64,000 nt of DNA. It comes from Carnegiea gigantea. Lineage: Eukaryota > Streptophyta > Magnoliopsida > Caryophyllales > Cactaceae. Location: assembly GCA_029747015.1 (NCBI GenBank), contig JAKOGI010002416.1, positions 1 through 64,000 on the forward strand. Direction: 5' to 3'. The notes under the pieces are model-generated. The model saw only the letters and a program-made list of their open reading frames with translations, was not told the DNA's origin and did no database searches. Positions within the stretch are counted from its first letter, which is position 1; each line of letters opens with the position of its first letter. Positions 43,666-56,164 of this stretch are shown here, piece after piece. A program made the translations under genes and the position numbers.

Positions 43666-45934
43666 TAGCAGCAGCACGATTCATGTCATCGTCAGCCTAT
43701 TTTTCTATCTTAAGTGAATTGTTTTTGAGACTTCTAACTTAAGGTAATACACCACCCAAATAGTTACTATCTCTCGGGTTCAAACTCCCATGCTTGCAAA
43801 TCGAGCAAACCAAAATCTTTTTACATTTTTTGCAATTATTTTAAAACCTTCTGGGTTTTCAAGTGCTTTAAAAACTTTTTAGGTGTTTCACCACAAGAAA
43901 ATATGTTATCTAAAGACTAATATTTGGGAATGCAAGTATATAGTTGTTTTATCCTCTGTAGGTTAAGTAATTGTTCACCAAGGCATGATACACTGGCAAT
44001 GCATGTATGCGGTTTGATTCTCACGGTACCAATTTAGTGCTTATAAATAGTATGAGACACAATAAGAAAAAAGAGTGGTGAATTAGAAATTATACAAAAT
44101 TCACTAAAGGTGAATCTCAACTTCTTGCATAATTTGGTGAGAAAGTTGTTTTCTATTAGTTTCGCCAAATTGTAAACTTAATTTTGATAATAATCCCCTT
44201 TTTGCCAAATTATTTTTACCAAACAAATCCATTAGACAAAATTTACTAAATTATTCCAAAAATTTTCCTCAAAAGTTCTACTGAACACAACCCTTTCAAT
44301 TATGGGGGAAAAAGATTGAAAAGCATATATAATATAAATAGATGTCAAAGCTAGCGACTTTCCTCTCTAGTCCTTTTTCTTCCCTTCTTCTAACATGATT
44401 GCAAATAGATTAGAAGAATAAATAACCACTAGTATTGAAGTTTTAAGAGGCCCCCTAGTTCTTCCATTCTTGAACGTGAGAAAAGAAGAAATTAATGGAA
44501 AATCAATTTTCATTTACTCCTATCTGTAACCTCCGGCATCCCTCATTTGTCATTTTCTCTATAGCCTTTAGCGTCTCATACTCGTAATTGCAATCTTCTC
44601 TCTAGCCCTTAATGACAATCACTAAATGTCAAAAAGCAAGCTAAGGAAATAGAGGTGGCAAGGTATGAGGAGTGACTGGCAGTGCAATGGCGCAACTTAA
44701 CTCTATTTTAGTGTTCGTTGAGTTAGCACTTCATTGCCTTATCTTGCTTTCCATCATCCCCACGTTTTTATTGAGACCTGGAAAAATTTGAAATGCTATG
44801 GACCTCAGCAAGCATTCATCATGAATGATCAAGAACTAGATCTACTACAAATCAGTATGGATTCGAACCATCTCGAGGCCTTGAGGATGTATGCTATTGT
44901 CAATTTCGGTGCACAAGTTTCATACTAGCATAAGAATAAGTGAACCAACATGATGAGCTTATTGCATTATTATTGTGAAATAGTGCAGTTATGGATGATA
45001 GTGCATGTATGATTGAAGTTGGAGTTATGTCAACTGCATTTTTTCATCATAGAATATGTTGAGCATGAAGTTTACATACTAATTCATATATCAACAAAAA
45101 TATAGAAAATTATTTCAACTGCATTTTTTCAACAAAAATGAGTATATTCAATTACTTGATTGGATATTAAGGGTTTCAATCAAATTTAAACTTACAAATT
45201 ATAATATGTTGATGTGCAATATAAAAGTTTTAAAAAAAGGAAAATTAGTTTAAAATAATCCCAACTATATAGGAAATATGCAAAATAATATAAAGTATGG
45301 TATTTGTGCAGAATATACCAAACTTGTAAATTATTAGCACATTATAAACACACCTTCCGAAAGTTAATTTCTAGCATCGAAAAAATGCTAACCTGGCATA
45401 TGCATGGATTTTTTATTTTAGAAAAGTCTATATGTCAACCATAGTAAACCAAATTAAAATAATATATATGTAATAGCAAAGTTGAATTAAAAGAGTTGAA
45501 AAAGGGTGCTAGCTTTTTCGTATCTGTAACTATGCCCTTTGTCTAATTCTTTGTCTTCTTTAGAAGACCTAAAGAACACTTTTTCCTATCTTAGGAATAT
45601 TAAACCCTTGTCAAAAATCATCATCTCACATGCTAAGTATATAATGCAGTATAGTCAGGCATTGAGAAGCAATCAATAAATCAATTCTGCACTAATTTAT
45701 TGAAGCAAGGAGACTTGATTTCCCTTGAAGCTTTAAGTTGCCAATATTAACATGGAAATCTCAGTTTCGTCAATTGAAGTTCACTCCCAAATTGGTTGTT
45801 GATTGTAAGATATGTAGATGAGGATTAGCTTTGAAGTTTTTTTTCTAAATTTAATGTTAGGTTAAGGTTTGGTGCATATATGACTTCCAGATTTCTTCAA
45901 AAACAACATGAATTTGAAAAAAATGTAATTTACT
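43666..45934. other. AT-rich intergenic stretch
   Basis: I see no transposon protein, RNA gene or host exon that I can support. The 64-codon frame at 44734-44928 has no recognisable similarity. The right half of the 3' LTR of element B, expected here if C had inserted cleanly, is absent. Confidence 0.55.
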
Positions 45935-47431
45935 TGTGAAACCTACAAGCATGCGGTTTATCGCCGTAGCATTTACAATGTCATCCCAAGGGATGGAATA
46001 TGGAATTATGTCATGAACTATTTCTCTATCATCAAAATGATTACAAACAAAAATCAACTTCAAATTCCATTTCCATCAAACAGTAATAAAAATGACTAGA
46101 ATATTTCCTATTCAAGGTATCAAATAAGAGTAAAAAGCGAAGCCTTGACAGCATATAGCTACTGTCTCCATACTAATAGGTTAACAAAACCAAACTCAAA
46201 CTGATAAGATTCCCTAATCAAACAAACTGAATCGCATGTCACCATGGCTAAGCTTGAATCAAAATAGAAGACGATAACGATCATACCAACCCTCACCCTA
46301 ACCAGTTTAAAGAAAACTGAGCAAAATGTGGAGAACTTGTAGCCCAGATTCAATAAATCAAACTCAAGTTCCCAATCAACAGTTAAATAAGATTGGGATC
46401 AAATAATTGTACTATCAATACCAAATTATCAAAATTCACGCTTGAATTTTCCAAAAGGTTAAGTCAATTACAAATTTGAAAATTTAACAAAACTGGATTT
46501 AGAAATTTAAAAAAAAAAAAAAAAGAAGAACAGTTGAGGAAAAAAAAACACTATGTAGCTCCCTTGACTCTCTTTGGAACTTGTAGCCTAAAATTCAAGC
46601 CCCCCCATATCTTCAACACTTCAGTTAATTTCAAATTAACACCCTTGTAAGCGATCTCGTCATTGCTCACCTTCAATTCTTACTATTAATGATGTCGGTG
46701 CTAATGGTCGATGACGGTGATAATGGCCAAAGTAATGAGAGTTAATGATGGTAATGATAATGATGAGAAAGAAGTTTCAGGTGTGCACAATTGAAGAGGA
46801 GAGAGAAGGCTAATGGACGATGGGGGCTGTTGTTGTTGACATGAGGAAGAAGAACTGAACTAGCAAGGCAAAGGAGAAGGAGACTCTTCGAATTTCAAGG
46901 TTTATTAGCATAGCGAGGGGAGAAATAAGGGGGAGGGAAAGGGAGGTGTTTGTCACGTGAGGCTCGCGTGTCTTCATTAAGTGAAGAAGGGGGAAGGGAA
47001 CTCTGCTGGGTGGGTAAGTCTAGCCCACGGAACATTGGGTCACGGAGAATAAGTGAAGAAGAACACGCTCGCATGGAGAAAGAGAAGGGGGAGTGCAGGG
47101 CACTTGTCACACATACGATATGGAGAGGAAGAGCAGACTGGGTCGCGGTGTCGATGGGTTAGGCTATGCTCAACGAGACGCTGGGTCGCTGGGCTTCGAG
47201 AGCAAGCTGTGGATTGCACTGGGCCAGTTCTCTCTTCTTTTTTCCCCCCTTTTCACTTAAGCCTACACCATTGCTCTTCGTAAGTGACTTGAGTGTTTTA
47301 TTTATGCTTTCAAATTTTTCTTCATTCATACAAAATAAACAAAAATCTATTAAAACTCTAATTTAATAATTTATTTAGAGCAAATATTAGATAATGAAAG
47401 GGCATAAAATGACATAATTTCAGGTTGAACA
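45935..47431 (-). repeat. 3' LTR of element D
   Basis: Colinear with 59737-61369: GTAGCATTTAC, CCCAAGGGATGGAATATGG, the poly-A tract near 46510, the GATGATGTCGGTGCTAATGG block and the final CATAAAATGACATAATTTC. The preceding minus-strand sequence GTGTGGTTATT is a degenerate polypurine tract. Confidence 0.85.
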
Positions 47432-47956
47432 AATAACCACACAACTAAATTTTGCTCATCCTTGAAACTACAAATCCTGAAAAAGAAAATAAAATCCTAA
47501 ATCAGTTTCGTAGAATCACGATTGCACTTACCATGTGCAACAAGCCCTTTAATCCCCTAGATTACCCATAATGGACGAGTAAGGTCTTGTGTGGATTTTT
47601 AGAAGATATACTCATAAAATCTATTTAAAAAAAACATAAAATAGAAAATGAAAAAGCTTTTTGGTTTTTCAAAAACTCATACATACAACATCGGGGAAAA
47701 ATATGTACATTCCACTCAACCATATTACTCTAGTAACCTAAGAATTAGATCATATATAAATATAATGTACACATCAAGAAATTTTCAATCCTCACTGATG
47801 ACATCTATACAAGCATATACACAAAAGGGGAAAAAAAGGAAAAGCACCCAAATATACAAAAAGAAAATAGAACAAAAATAAGAAAAAGAGAAAGAAGGGG
47901 AAAAAACTTTAATCAAACCAGGTCGGGTGCTGGATACATCGGAACTACTAAGTAGC

Positions 47957-49248
47957 ACATCACTCATCAGGACTCGACTCGTGGAGCATCCGACACTCCA
48001 CATCTTCTATGTTTGGTAGCTCTAGAAACTGCTTTAACCTCTGGCCTTTCACCTTAAACTTGGCACCACTCTCACGATGTTGTATTTCGACTGCACCATA
48101 AGGAAAAACATGTGAAACAATATAAGGACCTGTCTATTAGAACCTCAATTTCATTGGAAAAAGGTGAATCCTAGACTCATACAAGAGTGCTTTTATTGAA
48201 GAAGCAAACTCTTTCCTAATAATATATTTATCATGAAATAACTTAACCCTCTCCTTGAAAGATCAAGCACTCTAATCTCCTCAAGCCCACTCAGTTGTAG
48301 TCTCCTCTCCTCACCAGCCTGAGTCAAGTCATAATCTAACATCTTGATGGCCCAATTAGCTCTATGCTCTATCTCAACAAGGAGATGACAAGGCTTACCA
48401 TAAACAATCCTACAAGCTGACATACCTGATGGAGTCTTGAAAGCCTATCCTATAAGCCCATAAAGCATCTACAAGCTTGTTGGCCTAATCTTTTATATTC
48501 CTGCTCATAGTCTTTTCTAGAATTTGCTTAATCTACTATTAGAAACTTCAACACGGCCACTCGTCTGGGGGTGAGATGGGGTAGTAAGTCTATGTCCTAT
48601 AGAGTACTTCTTTAACAACGCATCAAAACACCTATTCATAAAGTGGGTACCTTGATCACTAATAATAGCTTCGGGCCACTAATAATAGCTCAGGGCATGC
48701 TAAATATAGCAAAAATGTTCTCCCTAAAGAACTTCACAACCATTTTGGCATTGTTGGTCCTAGTGCCGATGCCTTCTATCCACTTAGAAACATAGTCCAT
48801 AGCTAATAAAATGTACTCATTGCCACAAGAAGATAGAAATAGTCCCGTGAAGTCTATACCCCATACAACAAAAATCTCTACCACAATGATGAGATTAGCG
48901 TCATATCTCTCCTACTAATCCTACCAAACAGTTGGCACTAAAGGAAAGTCTTACAATATTCAAAAGCATCCATAAATAAGGTAAGCCAATAGAAACCATA
49001 TTGAAGAACTTTGACTGCTACCTTTTTTCCACTGAAATACCCCCCCACGTGCTTGGTCGTGACAAAAAGAAAGGACACTCCTAATATGTGCATACCAAGC
49101 CCTAAACTAACTCTTGGCTATGCACTTACCCAAACTAAAGTCTAAATCATCCTTCCTTGGCTTAGATGGTCTCTACTCTAGCACTTCCCCCAATTTCGAC
49201 TTGGTGTCTCACTACTATAGTGATGTCTAATTTGGGTGATCTATACTT
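47957..49248 (-). pseudogene. Element D integrase
   Basis: Minus-strand order: KKVAVKVLQYGFYW (about 49035-48990), VVWGIDFTGLFLSSCGNEYILLAMDYVSKWIEGI with the first catalytic Asp, FRENIFAIFSMP, then after a small duplication IISDQGTHFMNRCFDALLKKYS, and HPQTSGRVEVSN with the Glu. RIVYGKPCHLLVEIEHRANWAIKMLDYDL (48410-48320) and the C-terminal VFPYGAVEIQH, KFKVKGQRLKQFLEL, ending DE and TGA near 47957. This is the Athila-type integrase with its long C-terminal region. Stops and frameshifts occur throughout. Confidence 0.83.
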
Positions 49249-50166
49249 TGTTGGGAAGCTTAGGAAGTTAACTTTAGTATGAGGCAATAAAATCCCAAGT
49301 TAGGTTGCATTTTAATTTCCTAAAGTGATGAAAACCGCAATTTGTACAGTGCAGGTTTTATCAAAAAACTTACAAAATCTGGGTCAAGTTTAAATCCTAT
49401 CAAACAAAGCCCAAATAAAGTGAGCCTAACTTTTCCTGATTCCTCAAAATGTCTATTTTAGCCCCATAACCTTAAATTTGGCATTGGTTTCTAATATTAT
49501 GAGAAATGGTCCAAACATATGGTGTGTACTAAATTCCAATTTCGAAGTAATCTAGAATTTGGCCTTAATTAAGGAGGTTACAACTATGATTTAGGAGATT
49601 AATTAGCATGGGATAATTATATACTCACCAAGGAATGTTTTCTAAGTGATGGGCCTCCATTAGTGGAGTAGAGCCTTCAACAGGCTTCCTAGAAGGTGGA
49701 GGATGAATCTTGGAAAATACAACTCATCTTGGTTATAATTATCTTAGCATCTTAATTTATTTTTATAGGATATTTTGTAACCCCGATTGTCCCACTTGTC
49801 CTACTAATGTAATAGCTAATCCCCTCTATTTTGGTATTTATATACCTGATTACCTTCACATAAAGGTAGCTTGAGTTGAATTATGAATTGAATGACCATT
49901 TTCTCTCATTAAAATCTCTACATCCTTATCTCGTATTCAAGAGTGGTGATTAAACTCTTTCTTTTAGAATTCTTCTTTGATGGCTAAGAGCCTTTAGGAG
50001 AGGAATTTAGTGGAAGGTAATTAAACTATCTTTAACATCTCACCTTAGGCTTAAACGTCACATTCCTGTCAATTGATTGAGATTAAATTCAAAAGAAGCA
50101 TCCTTCAGATGTGATTATTTTCCTTGTTATCTTTGATCTTGGGAGTTTAAGGAACCATCCTCATCA
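49249..50166 (+). repeat. 5' LTR of element E
   Basis: It starts TGTTGGGAAGCTTAGG and probably ends CATCCTCATCA, five bases or fewer before the PBS. Similarity to the second copy covers AGTTAACTTTAG onward to AGCATCCTT (about 50107); the last ~60 bp have no counterpart at 53875. Confidence 0.7.
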
Positions 50167-50167
50167 A

Positions 50168-50190
50168 GTTGGTATTATAGCTAGAGCTTA
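50168..50190 (+). promoter_or_regulatory. Primer binding site of element E
   Basis: GTTGGTATTATAGCTAGAGC resembles the initiator tRNA-Met PBS TGGTATCAGAGC with changes and a small insertion. Confidence 0.6.
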
Positions 50191-50651
50191 GTTTGGGTAA
50201 TCATTGAATCAAAACCTTCACTGATTTAAACCTCTCTACCTTTTCATTTTCATCCTAAAAGTCCACACGTTGGCTCTTCAAACTTTTCCTTATTCACCTA
50301 CGTTCATCAACCTTCATCGGTCTATAAAGAACCTTAATTATAGCCCAAACACAATCCCTAATCCAAACACATCCCTAAAACTCCACAAAAAATCTTCACA
50401 AAAGTCCATCCAAAAATCACCAAGCAGAGTTTCAGCACAGTGTACCCATGCGGCTTGGCATGACTGTGTCACATTTCCTGCACTTTCATTCCTATTCTAG
50501 AGATTTGGCATGACCATCATGTGCCACTGAGCATGACCATCCGCCCCCCCACATGTTCACTATTTTCTTGTCTGTATCACCTCTAACACGACTGTGCTTC
50601 CCTTGTTTCTAACTTTTTTCCCTCTTTTTATCTTATAAACTTCTAAAGACC

Positions 50652-51357
50652 ATGGCCGACGAGGGAGATACTTCTCACTCCAAGGGAATTCCTCTTGAGC
50701 GAGCCCATCTGATAGGTAGGGCCCTTGTTAAGCCTCAAGAGCAAGTAAGGAAGCTCACTTTAGAGGTTGAATAAGTAAGCGGATCTACATAATGAAACCC
50801 TTACTAGCAAGGCTATGATGTTAGCCCTATTGACATCACATACTCTTCCTCTCATAAAGACTTTGATGATGAGGAACAAGGGCCTAGAAGAAGAAGGCAT
50901 TCAGAGGATGACCTTAATGATCTCAAAGTTAAGGCTTTGGAGTTTGATGACAATCTACAACCTTACCTATCCTTTGATAATATGTGCCACCTAGCTATTA
51001 AAGTTGAGAAGTAACTTAAGGGTCAAAAATATGTTCGAACCACTTCCTCAATTCGTCCTCAAAGCTCCCCCAAGGGTTACTCCTCCCACAACAAAGTTGA
51101 TACTACCTCTACACTCATCAAAGCCCTTGATAAGGGTAAAGAGATTGCGAGTGAACCACTAAAGAGGATGGAGGGTAAGAAGTGCTTCAAACGCCATGGT
51201 TATAGGCACTTCCAAGTAGATTATCCCAATCGAAATACTCTTACCATTAGAGAAGTGAAAGAAATCCAAGCTATTGAGGAAGCAACTAGTGAGGAGGAAA
51301 TCGAGGATGAGGATCAAACTATGATCACTTCGGATGTGGGCGAACTCTTGGTAATTT
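50652..51357 (+). pseudogene. Element E gag, internally deleted
   Basis: ATG at 50652 opens MADEGDTSHSKGIPLERAHL. After stops, an arginine/aspartate-rich stretch (RRRRHSEDDLNDLKVKALEFD) leads toward the gag core, most of which is missing. The sequence jumps to the basic linker (QKYVRTTSSIRPQSSPKGY) and a zinc knuckle KCFKRHGYRHFQVDYPN, where two of three cysteines are lost (Arg and Tyr). The linker ending REVKEIQAIEEATSEEE is typical of CRM/Reina-like gag. Confidence 0.7.
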
Positions 51358-51394
51358 GAAGAGCCCTCCATGTCCAAGAGGCTCCTTGTGAACT

Positions 51395-51770
51395 AAGCTA
51401 AAGGGAACAAATCTTTCGTACCTGATGCACTTCTGGAGGTAAGGTGTGTGAGCTCATTATCGAAGGAGGAAGCTGCACTAATGTAGCTTTCATAACGCTC
51501 ATTGACAAGATTCAATTACCCACCAAAGGAGCATCACACTCCTTATTCTCTCCAATGGCTCAAGCAGGGAAGCGTGATAATAGTTTCTAAGCAAGTTCTT
51601 ATTGCATTTTTGGCTGGTCCATATGATGGCGAGGTACTTTGTGATGTTCTTCCTATGGATACACGTCACTTATTACTTGGTAGGCCTTGGCTGTTTGATA
51701 ATCACGTGATTCATGATAGGCATGCCAATACATATGCATTCAAACACCAAGTTATAATCTTACTTTGACC
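51395..51770 (+). pseudogene. Element E aspartic protease
   Basis: REQIFRT, GGKVCELIIEGGSCTNVAFITLIDKIQLP (the DGGSCTN active site, with Asp replaced by Glu), then in another frame DVLPMDTRHLLLGRPWLFDNHVIHD. The order matches CRM/Reina-like proteases. Confidence 0.75.
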
Positions 51771-52079
51771 CCACTACCTCCAGCTAAGGCCCTCAACTCC
51801 TAAACCGGGGAAGGGAAGTAAGAAAATCCTATTTATATGTGAAACAGGGGTAGAGAGATCCATTAGTAAGAGCAAGCCTTTATTTGCCTTACTTATGGTG
51901 GAATCAAACACATGTGAGGGAGTGAAACCCATACATCCCTGAGCTAATCACTCTTGAGAGAGTTTGTGGATGTATTCCCAAGGGGTTCCCTTCTTTGAGG
52001 AGAATTAAGCACCAAGTTGATCTCCTATTGGGTGCTTCTTTTCCAAACAAGTGGCCCTATCAATGCAATCCTGGTAAGT

Positions 52080-53008
52080 CAAAAGAACTACAATGATAAG
52101 TCCAAGAGCTGCCTGACCACATTCGAGAGAGCTTAAGTCCTTACTTGGTTCTCACCCTTTTGGTACCTAAGAAAGATGGGACTTGGCGTATGTGTACTAA
52201 TTCTAATTCCATAAACAATATCATCATCAAGTATCAATTTCCTATTCCTTTATTGGATGATATGCTTGATGAGTTAAATGGCTCCAAGGTCTTTTTTTCC
52301 AAAATTGACCTTCTTAAGTGGCTATCACCAAATTAGGATGAAAGAAGGAGATGAATGGAGGACTGCTTTTAAGATAAAGTATGGGTTACATGAGTGGCTT
52401 ATGATGCCTTTTGCTCTATCTAATGCTCCTAGTACCCTTGCAAGGCTCATGAACGAGGTCCTAAGACCATTCATTAGGAAATGTATGGTGATGTACTTTG
52501 ATAATATCTTGGTGTATAGTCATGATGAAGCATCTTATGTGGAACACCTCTCTCAAGTGTTCCAAGTGTTGAGGTAATAAAAGTTATATGTCAAGCTTGA
52601 GAAGTGTGAACTACTCACTCTTCAAGTTGTCTTTCTTGGCTGTGTTATGTCTGGTAAGGGAATTTAGGTTGATGAATCTAAGGCTGAGGCTATCAATAGC
52701 TGGCCTACTCCCACCTACATCATAGAAGTTTAAAGCTTCCATGGGTTGGCCTCTTTCTACCACCGGTTCATCAAAGATTTTAACTCCATTATTGCTATCT
52801 TAACCGAATGCATAAAGAAAGGAAGCTCTGAGTGGACAAAGGCCACCCAAAGGGGCTTTGAAATAATCAAGGATAAGGCTATGTTTAGCTACTATCTTGG
52901 CTCTTCTTACTTCTTTTTAAAGTTAAATGTGATGTTAGCAGCATTGATATTGGGCAGTCCTCACCCAAGCCAAATCGCCTTTAGTATATTTTAGTGAGAA
53001 GTTAAGTG
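52080..53008 (+). pseudogene. Element E reverse transcriptase, truncated
   Basis: [90 protein letters not shown] and YFDNILVYS at 52494-52517. The catalytic YFDD box reads YFDN (second Asp GAT to AAT at 52503-52505). KLEKCELLTLQVVFLGCVMS and ASFYHRFIKDFNSI continue, then a short RNase H start ends in the 3' LTR. Confidence 0.83.
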
Positions 53009-53009
53009 G

Positions 53010-53875
53010 CCTGAAGCTTGGAGAGTTAACTTTAGGATGATGTAATAAAATCGCAAGTTAGATTGCATTTTAATTCCATAAAGAAATGAAAAGCCCAATT
53101 TATATAGTGTAGGTTTTTGTCGAAAAAATTGTTGAACTTGGGTCAAGTTTAAATGAAGCCCAAATGAAGCCCAAATGAAGTGAGCCTAGTTTTTTTAATT
53201 CCTAAGATGTGCCTTTTAGCCCATGAGCTAAAATTTGGTATTGGTTTTCAATATTAGGAGAAATGGTCCAAATATGTAGAGTGTGCACTAAATTTTAATT
53301 TTAGAGCAATATGGAATTTAGCCTTAATTGAGGATGTTACAGTTGTGATTTAGGGGATTAATTAGCATGATATGATTCTATACTTAGCAAGGAAGATTTT
53401 CCAAGTGGTGAGGCCTCGATTGGTGGCGTAAAGCCTTCAAAATGCTCCCTAGAAAATAAACGATGAATCCTGAAAAATACAACCCATCTTGATTGTAATT
53501 ATCTTAGCATCTCCATTTATTTTTGTAGGATATTTGGTAAACTCCCTATTACCCCACTTACCCCACTAATGTAACAACTAACCCCCTATATTTTGGGTAT
53601 TTATTGACCTAATTACCTCCATGTAAAGGCAACTTGAGTTGAATTATAAATTGATTGGCAAATGGCCATTTTCTCTCACTAAAATCTCTACATCTTTATC
53701 TCTTATTGAAGAGTGGTGATTAGAATCTTTCCTTTAAAATTCTTCTTTGGTCGCTAAGAGCCTTTAGAAGTGGAATCTGGTTAAAAGTAATTACAACATC
53801 TTTAACATCTTACCTTGGTCTTAAACCTCACATTCCCATCAATTGATTGAGATTGAATCCAAAAGTAGCATCCTT
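53010..53875 (+). repeat. 3' LTR of element E, truncated
   Basis: Colinear with 49249 onward from GAAGCTTGGAGAGTTAACTTTAG to AGCATCCTTT. The junction with internal sequence falls at AAGCTT, present at the same place in the 5' LTR. Beyond about 53878 the sequence is element D again. Confidence 0.72.
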
Positions 53876-53879
53876 TGGG

Positions 53880-54345
53880 TGTTATAAGAATCCTACCAGA
53901 CACTATACAGTTTACAATGTCAGTATACTAAGGGTCAGGGCGGACTATAAACAATTATTCATTAGGAAAGTATTCAAAAATACTGGACTTATGCTCTCCA
54001 CCATAGAGAATCCTAGACAAATGGTCAACAACCAGCTTCTCAGAACATTTCTTATCCCTATTTGCACAATCAAATTCTTATAAAAGCAAGATCTACCTTA
54101 CAAGTCTGGGCTTCTCATGCTTCTTAGAAAGAAGATGCTTAAGAGCATAGTAGTTAGTATAAATAGTCACATGAGACCTAATCATCTAAAAACCAAAAAT
54201 CATAGCAAGAAATCTTTCTTAATGATAGTATAATTCAATTGGACATTATTCAAAGTGTGACTAGCATAATAAATAACATTGGCTTCTTACCGACATTTTG
54301 CCTTAAAACCACCACAACAGTATAGTCAGATGCATTACACATTAA
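53880..54345 (-). pseudogene. Element D RNase H and linker
   Basis: Minus-strand: TNYYALKHLLSKKHEKPRLVR, KCSEKLVVDHLSRILYGGEHKSSIFEYFPNE and a DIVNCIVSGRI-type linker, matching the Athila RNase H end and the linker that precedes integrase. The upstream part is stop-rich. Confidence 0.78.
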
Positions 54346-55160
54346 TTCAAAGTGCTCTGCCCAGATGGGAGGATGAAGAATGGGAGCAAAGGTTAAGGCT
54401 TTTTAAGCTTAATAAATGCCTTATACAGTCCTTAGAGAAGTGAAGTGGCATATCCTTAGCTAGAATGTTGGTCAAACGCTTAGCTATCTTACTAAAATCC
54501 TTAATAAAATGACAATAAGTGCCAGCATGTCCAAGAAAAAACCTTACCTCTTTCACACAAGTGGGAGGGGGTAGATTAACAATCAAATCAGCCTTAGCCT
54601 TGTCTACTTCAATTCCATCTCTAGAAATAATATGGCCTAAGACTATTCCCCTTTTTACCATGAAATGACATTTCTCCCAGTTTAAAGTCATATTTTTCTC
54701 CCTTCACTTTTGCAACATTTTACTCAGATTAGACAAATAATTATCAAAGGAAGACATAAACACAGAGAAGTCATCCTTAAAAATTTATATGCACTGTTCA
54801 ACTAAATCTGTGGAAAAAGAAATCATGCACCTCTGAAAGATAGCAGGAGCATTACAGAGTCTAAAATGCATTCTCTTAAAGGTGTATATTCTGAAAGGAC
54901 AAGTAAAAGTAATCTTCTCCTGATCCTCAGGTGCGATAGCGATCTGAGTATATCCAGAATATCCATCTAAAAAGCAATAGAAAGAATGTTCAGCCAACCC
55001 CTCTAACATTTAGTCAAGGAAAGGAAGAAGAAAATGGTCTTTCCTAGTAGCAGCATTCAATTTTCTATAGCTAATGCAAATATGACACCCAAATTGGATC
55101 GAATAGGGACTAAGTCATTCTTATCTTTCCTAATCATAGTAATGCCGGTCTTCTTAGGAA
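54346..55160 (-). pseudogene. Element D reverse transcriptase
   Basis: Minus-strand: IRKDKNDLVPIR, MLEGLAEHSFYCFLDGYSGYTQIAIAPEDQEKITFTCPF, MHFRLCNAPAIFQRCM, FKDDFSVF (catalytic Asp pair kept at 54775-54770, Met of FMDD is Lys), LNWEKCHFMVKRGIVLGHIISRDGIEVDKAKADLI, VKEVRFFLGHAGTYCHFIKDFSKIA. Strong Athila-type signature. Stops and frameshifts split it. Confidence 0.87.
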
Positions 55161-55689
55161 TAATTTAAACACGCTTACCCACTCACTATCAAAAATGGGA
55201 TAGATAATCCCACGGTCTAACCACTTAAGCACTTCCTTCCTAACTACTTCCTGTAAGGTTGGCTTCAAACACATTTAGCGGTCTTAGCGAGGCTTAGCAT
55301 TGTCCTGCACATGAATTCTATGCTGCACAATCGAGGGACTAATACCATTAATATCCTCTAAAGTCCAACCTATGACTTCCTTGTTCTCTCTAAGTAAAGC
55401 AATCAGGGTTTTCTTTTGTTTTTGGTCTAAGTCAAAAGCAATAATCATAGGTAAAGATTCATAGGGTCCAAAAATGAATTCTTAAGAAAATCAAGAAGAG
55501 GTTTCAATTTAAGAGAAGCAAGAGGGGAATCATACTCAGAAAGCAAACTCAGAAGTAGAAGCAGAAGCAATTAGATAGTCACTAATAGAGCATAAGTCAT
55601 CAAATTCAAACACATCATATTCAGGCTCATCATTAATTAGAAAAGACTCATATTCAGTGGCAAACATGCCATCAAAATCATCTAAAATA

Positions 55690-55960
55690 GAATCCTCTAC
55701 CTAGTTAAAAGTAGAGAATTTTATATCATCAAAACCAGAAGACTGTCTTTGCAGATTATATATATTTAATTCCAAGGTCATGTTACCAAAAGACAGTCTC
55801 ATCCTGCTATTTCTGTAGTTAATAAGGGCATTGGCAACAGCTAAAAAAGGACACCCTAAAACGACAAGGACTTGACTAGCGGTGTTAGCCACCTTCTCAG
55901 TCTTAAGTAGAACAAAGTCTACTGGGTGAATAAATTCACGACCCTAATTAACATATCCTC
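55690..55960 (-). pseudogene. Element D protease region
   Basis: Minus-strand: a HPVDFVLL-type lead, then VLVVLGCPFLAVANALINYRNSRMRLSFGNMTLELNIYNL, the Athila protease C-terminal LGRPFLATGxALID pattern with Arg changed to Cys. The catalytic Asp region just upstream (about 56000-56100) is not clear. Confidence 0.7.
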
Positions 55961-56164
55961 AACTACACCTCTAGGTAATCTGGTCGATCTATCAGCTAGC
56001 TGGATGACCATCTTGGTACATTTCAGCTCACATAGCACTAGCCTTTCATACTCACTAAAGGATATCAAATTGACATTAGCCCTAAATCAAGCAAAGTTAT
56101 ATGAATAAGTTGGTCCCCTATGACTATACAAAAAGCAGGGTAATTAGGGTCCTTATACTTTTTT

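Larger units (their letters stand above)
49249..53875 (+). mobile_element. Element E: deleted Ty3 chromovirus nested in D
   Basis: LTR-like copies at 49249-50166 and about 53010-53875 flank a 2.84-kb internal region with PBS, gag remains, protease and RT on the plus strand. The rest of RNase H and all of integrase are missing: coding sequence runs to SEKLSG-like codons at 52985-53008 and then directly into the 3' LTR. The DGGSCTNVA-type protease and YFDDILVYS-type RT fit CRM/Reina-like chromoviruses. The 3' LTR seems truncated at both edges. Confidence 0.75.

Noticed and set aside
44734..44928. A 64-codon host gene
   Set aside because: No recognisable similarity, splice or promoter support; could be chance.
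46895..47366. Overlapping frames on both strands near the end of the left LTR of D
   Set aside because: They are inside LTR sequence; the homologous part of the other LTR has different frames.
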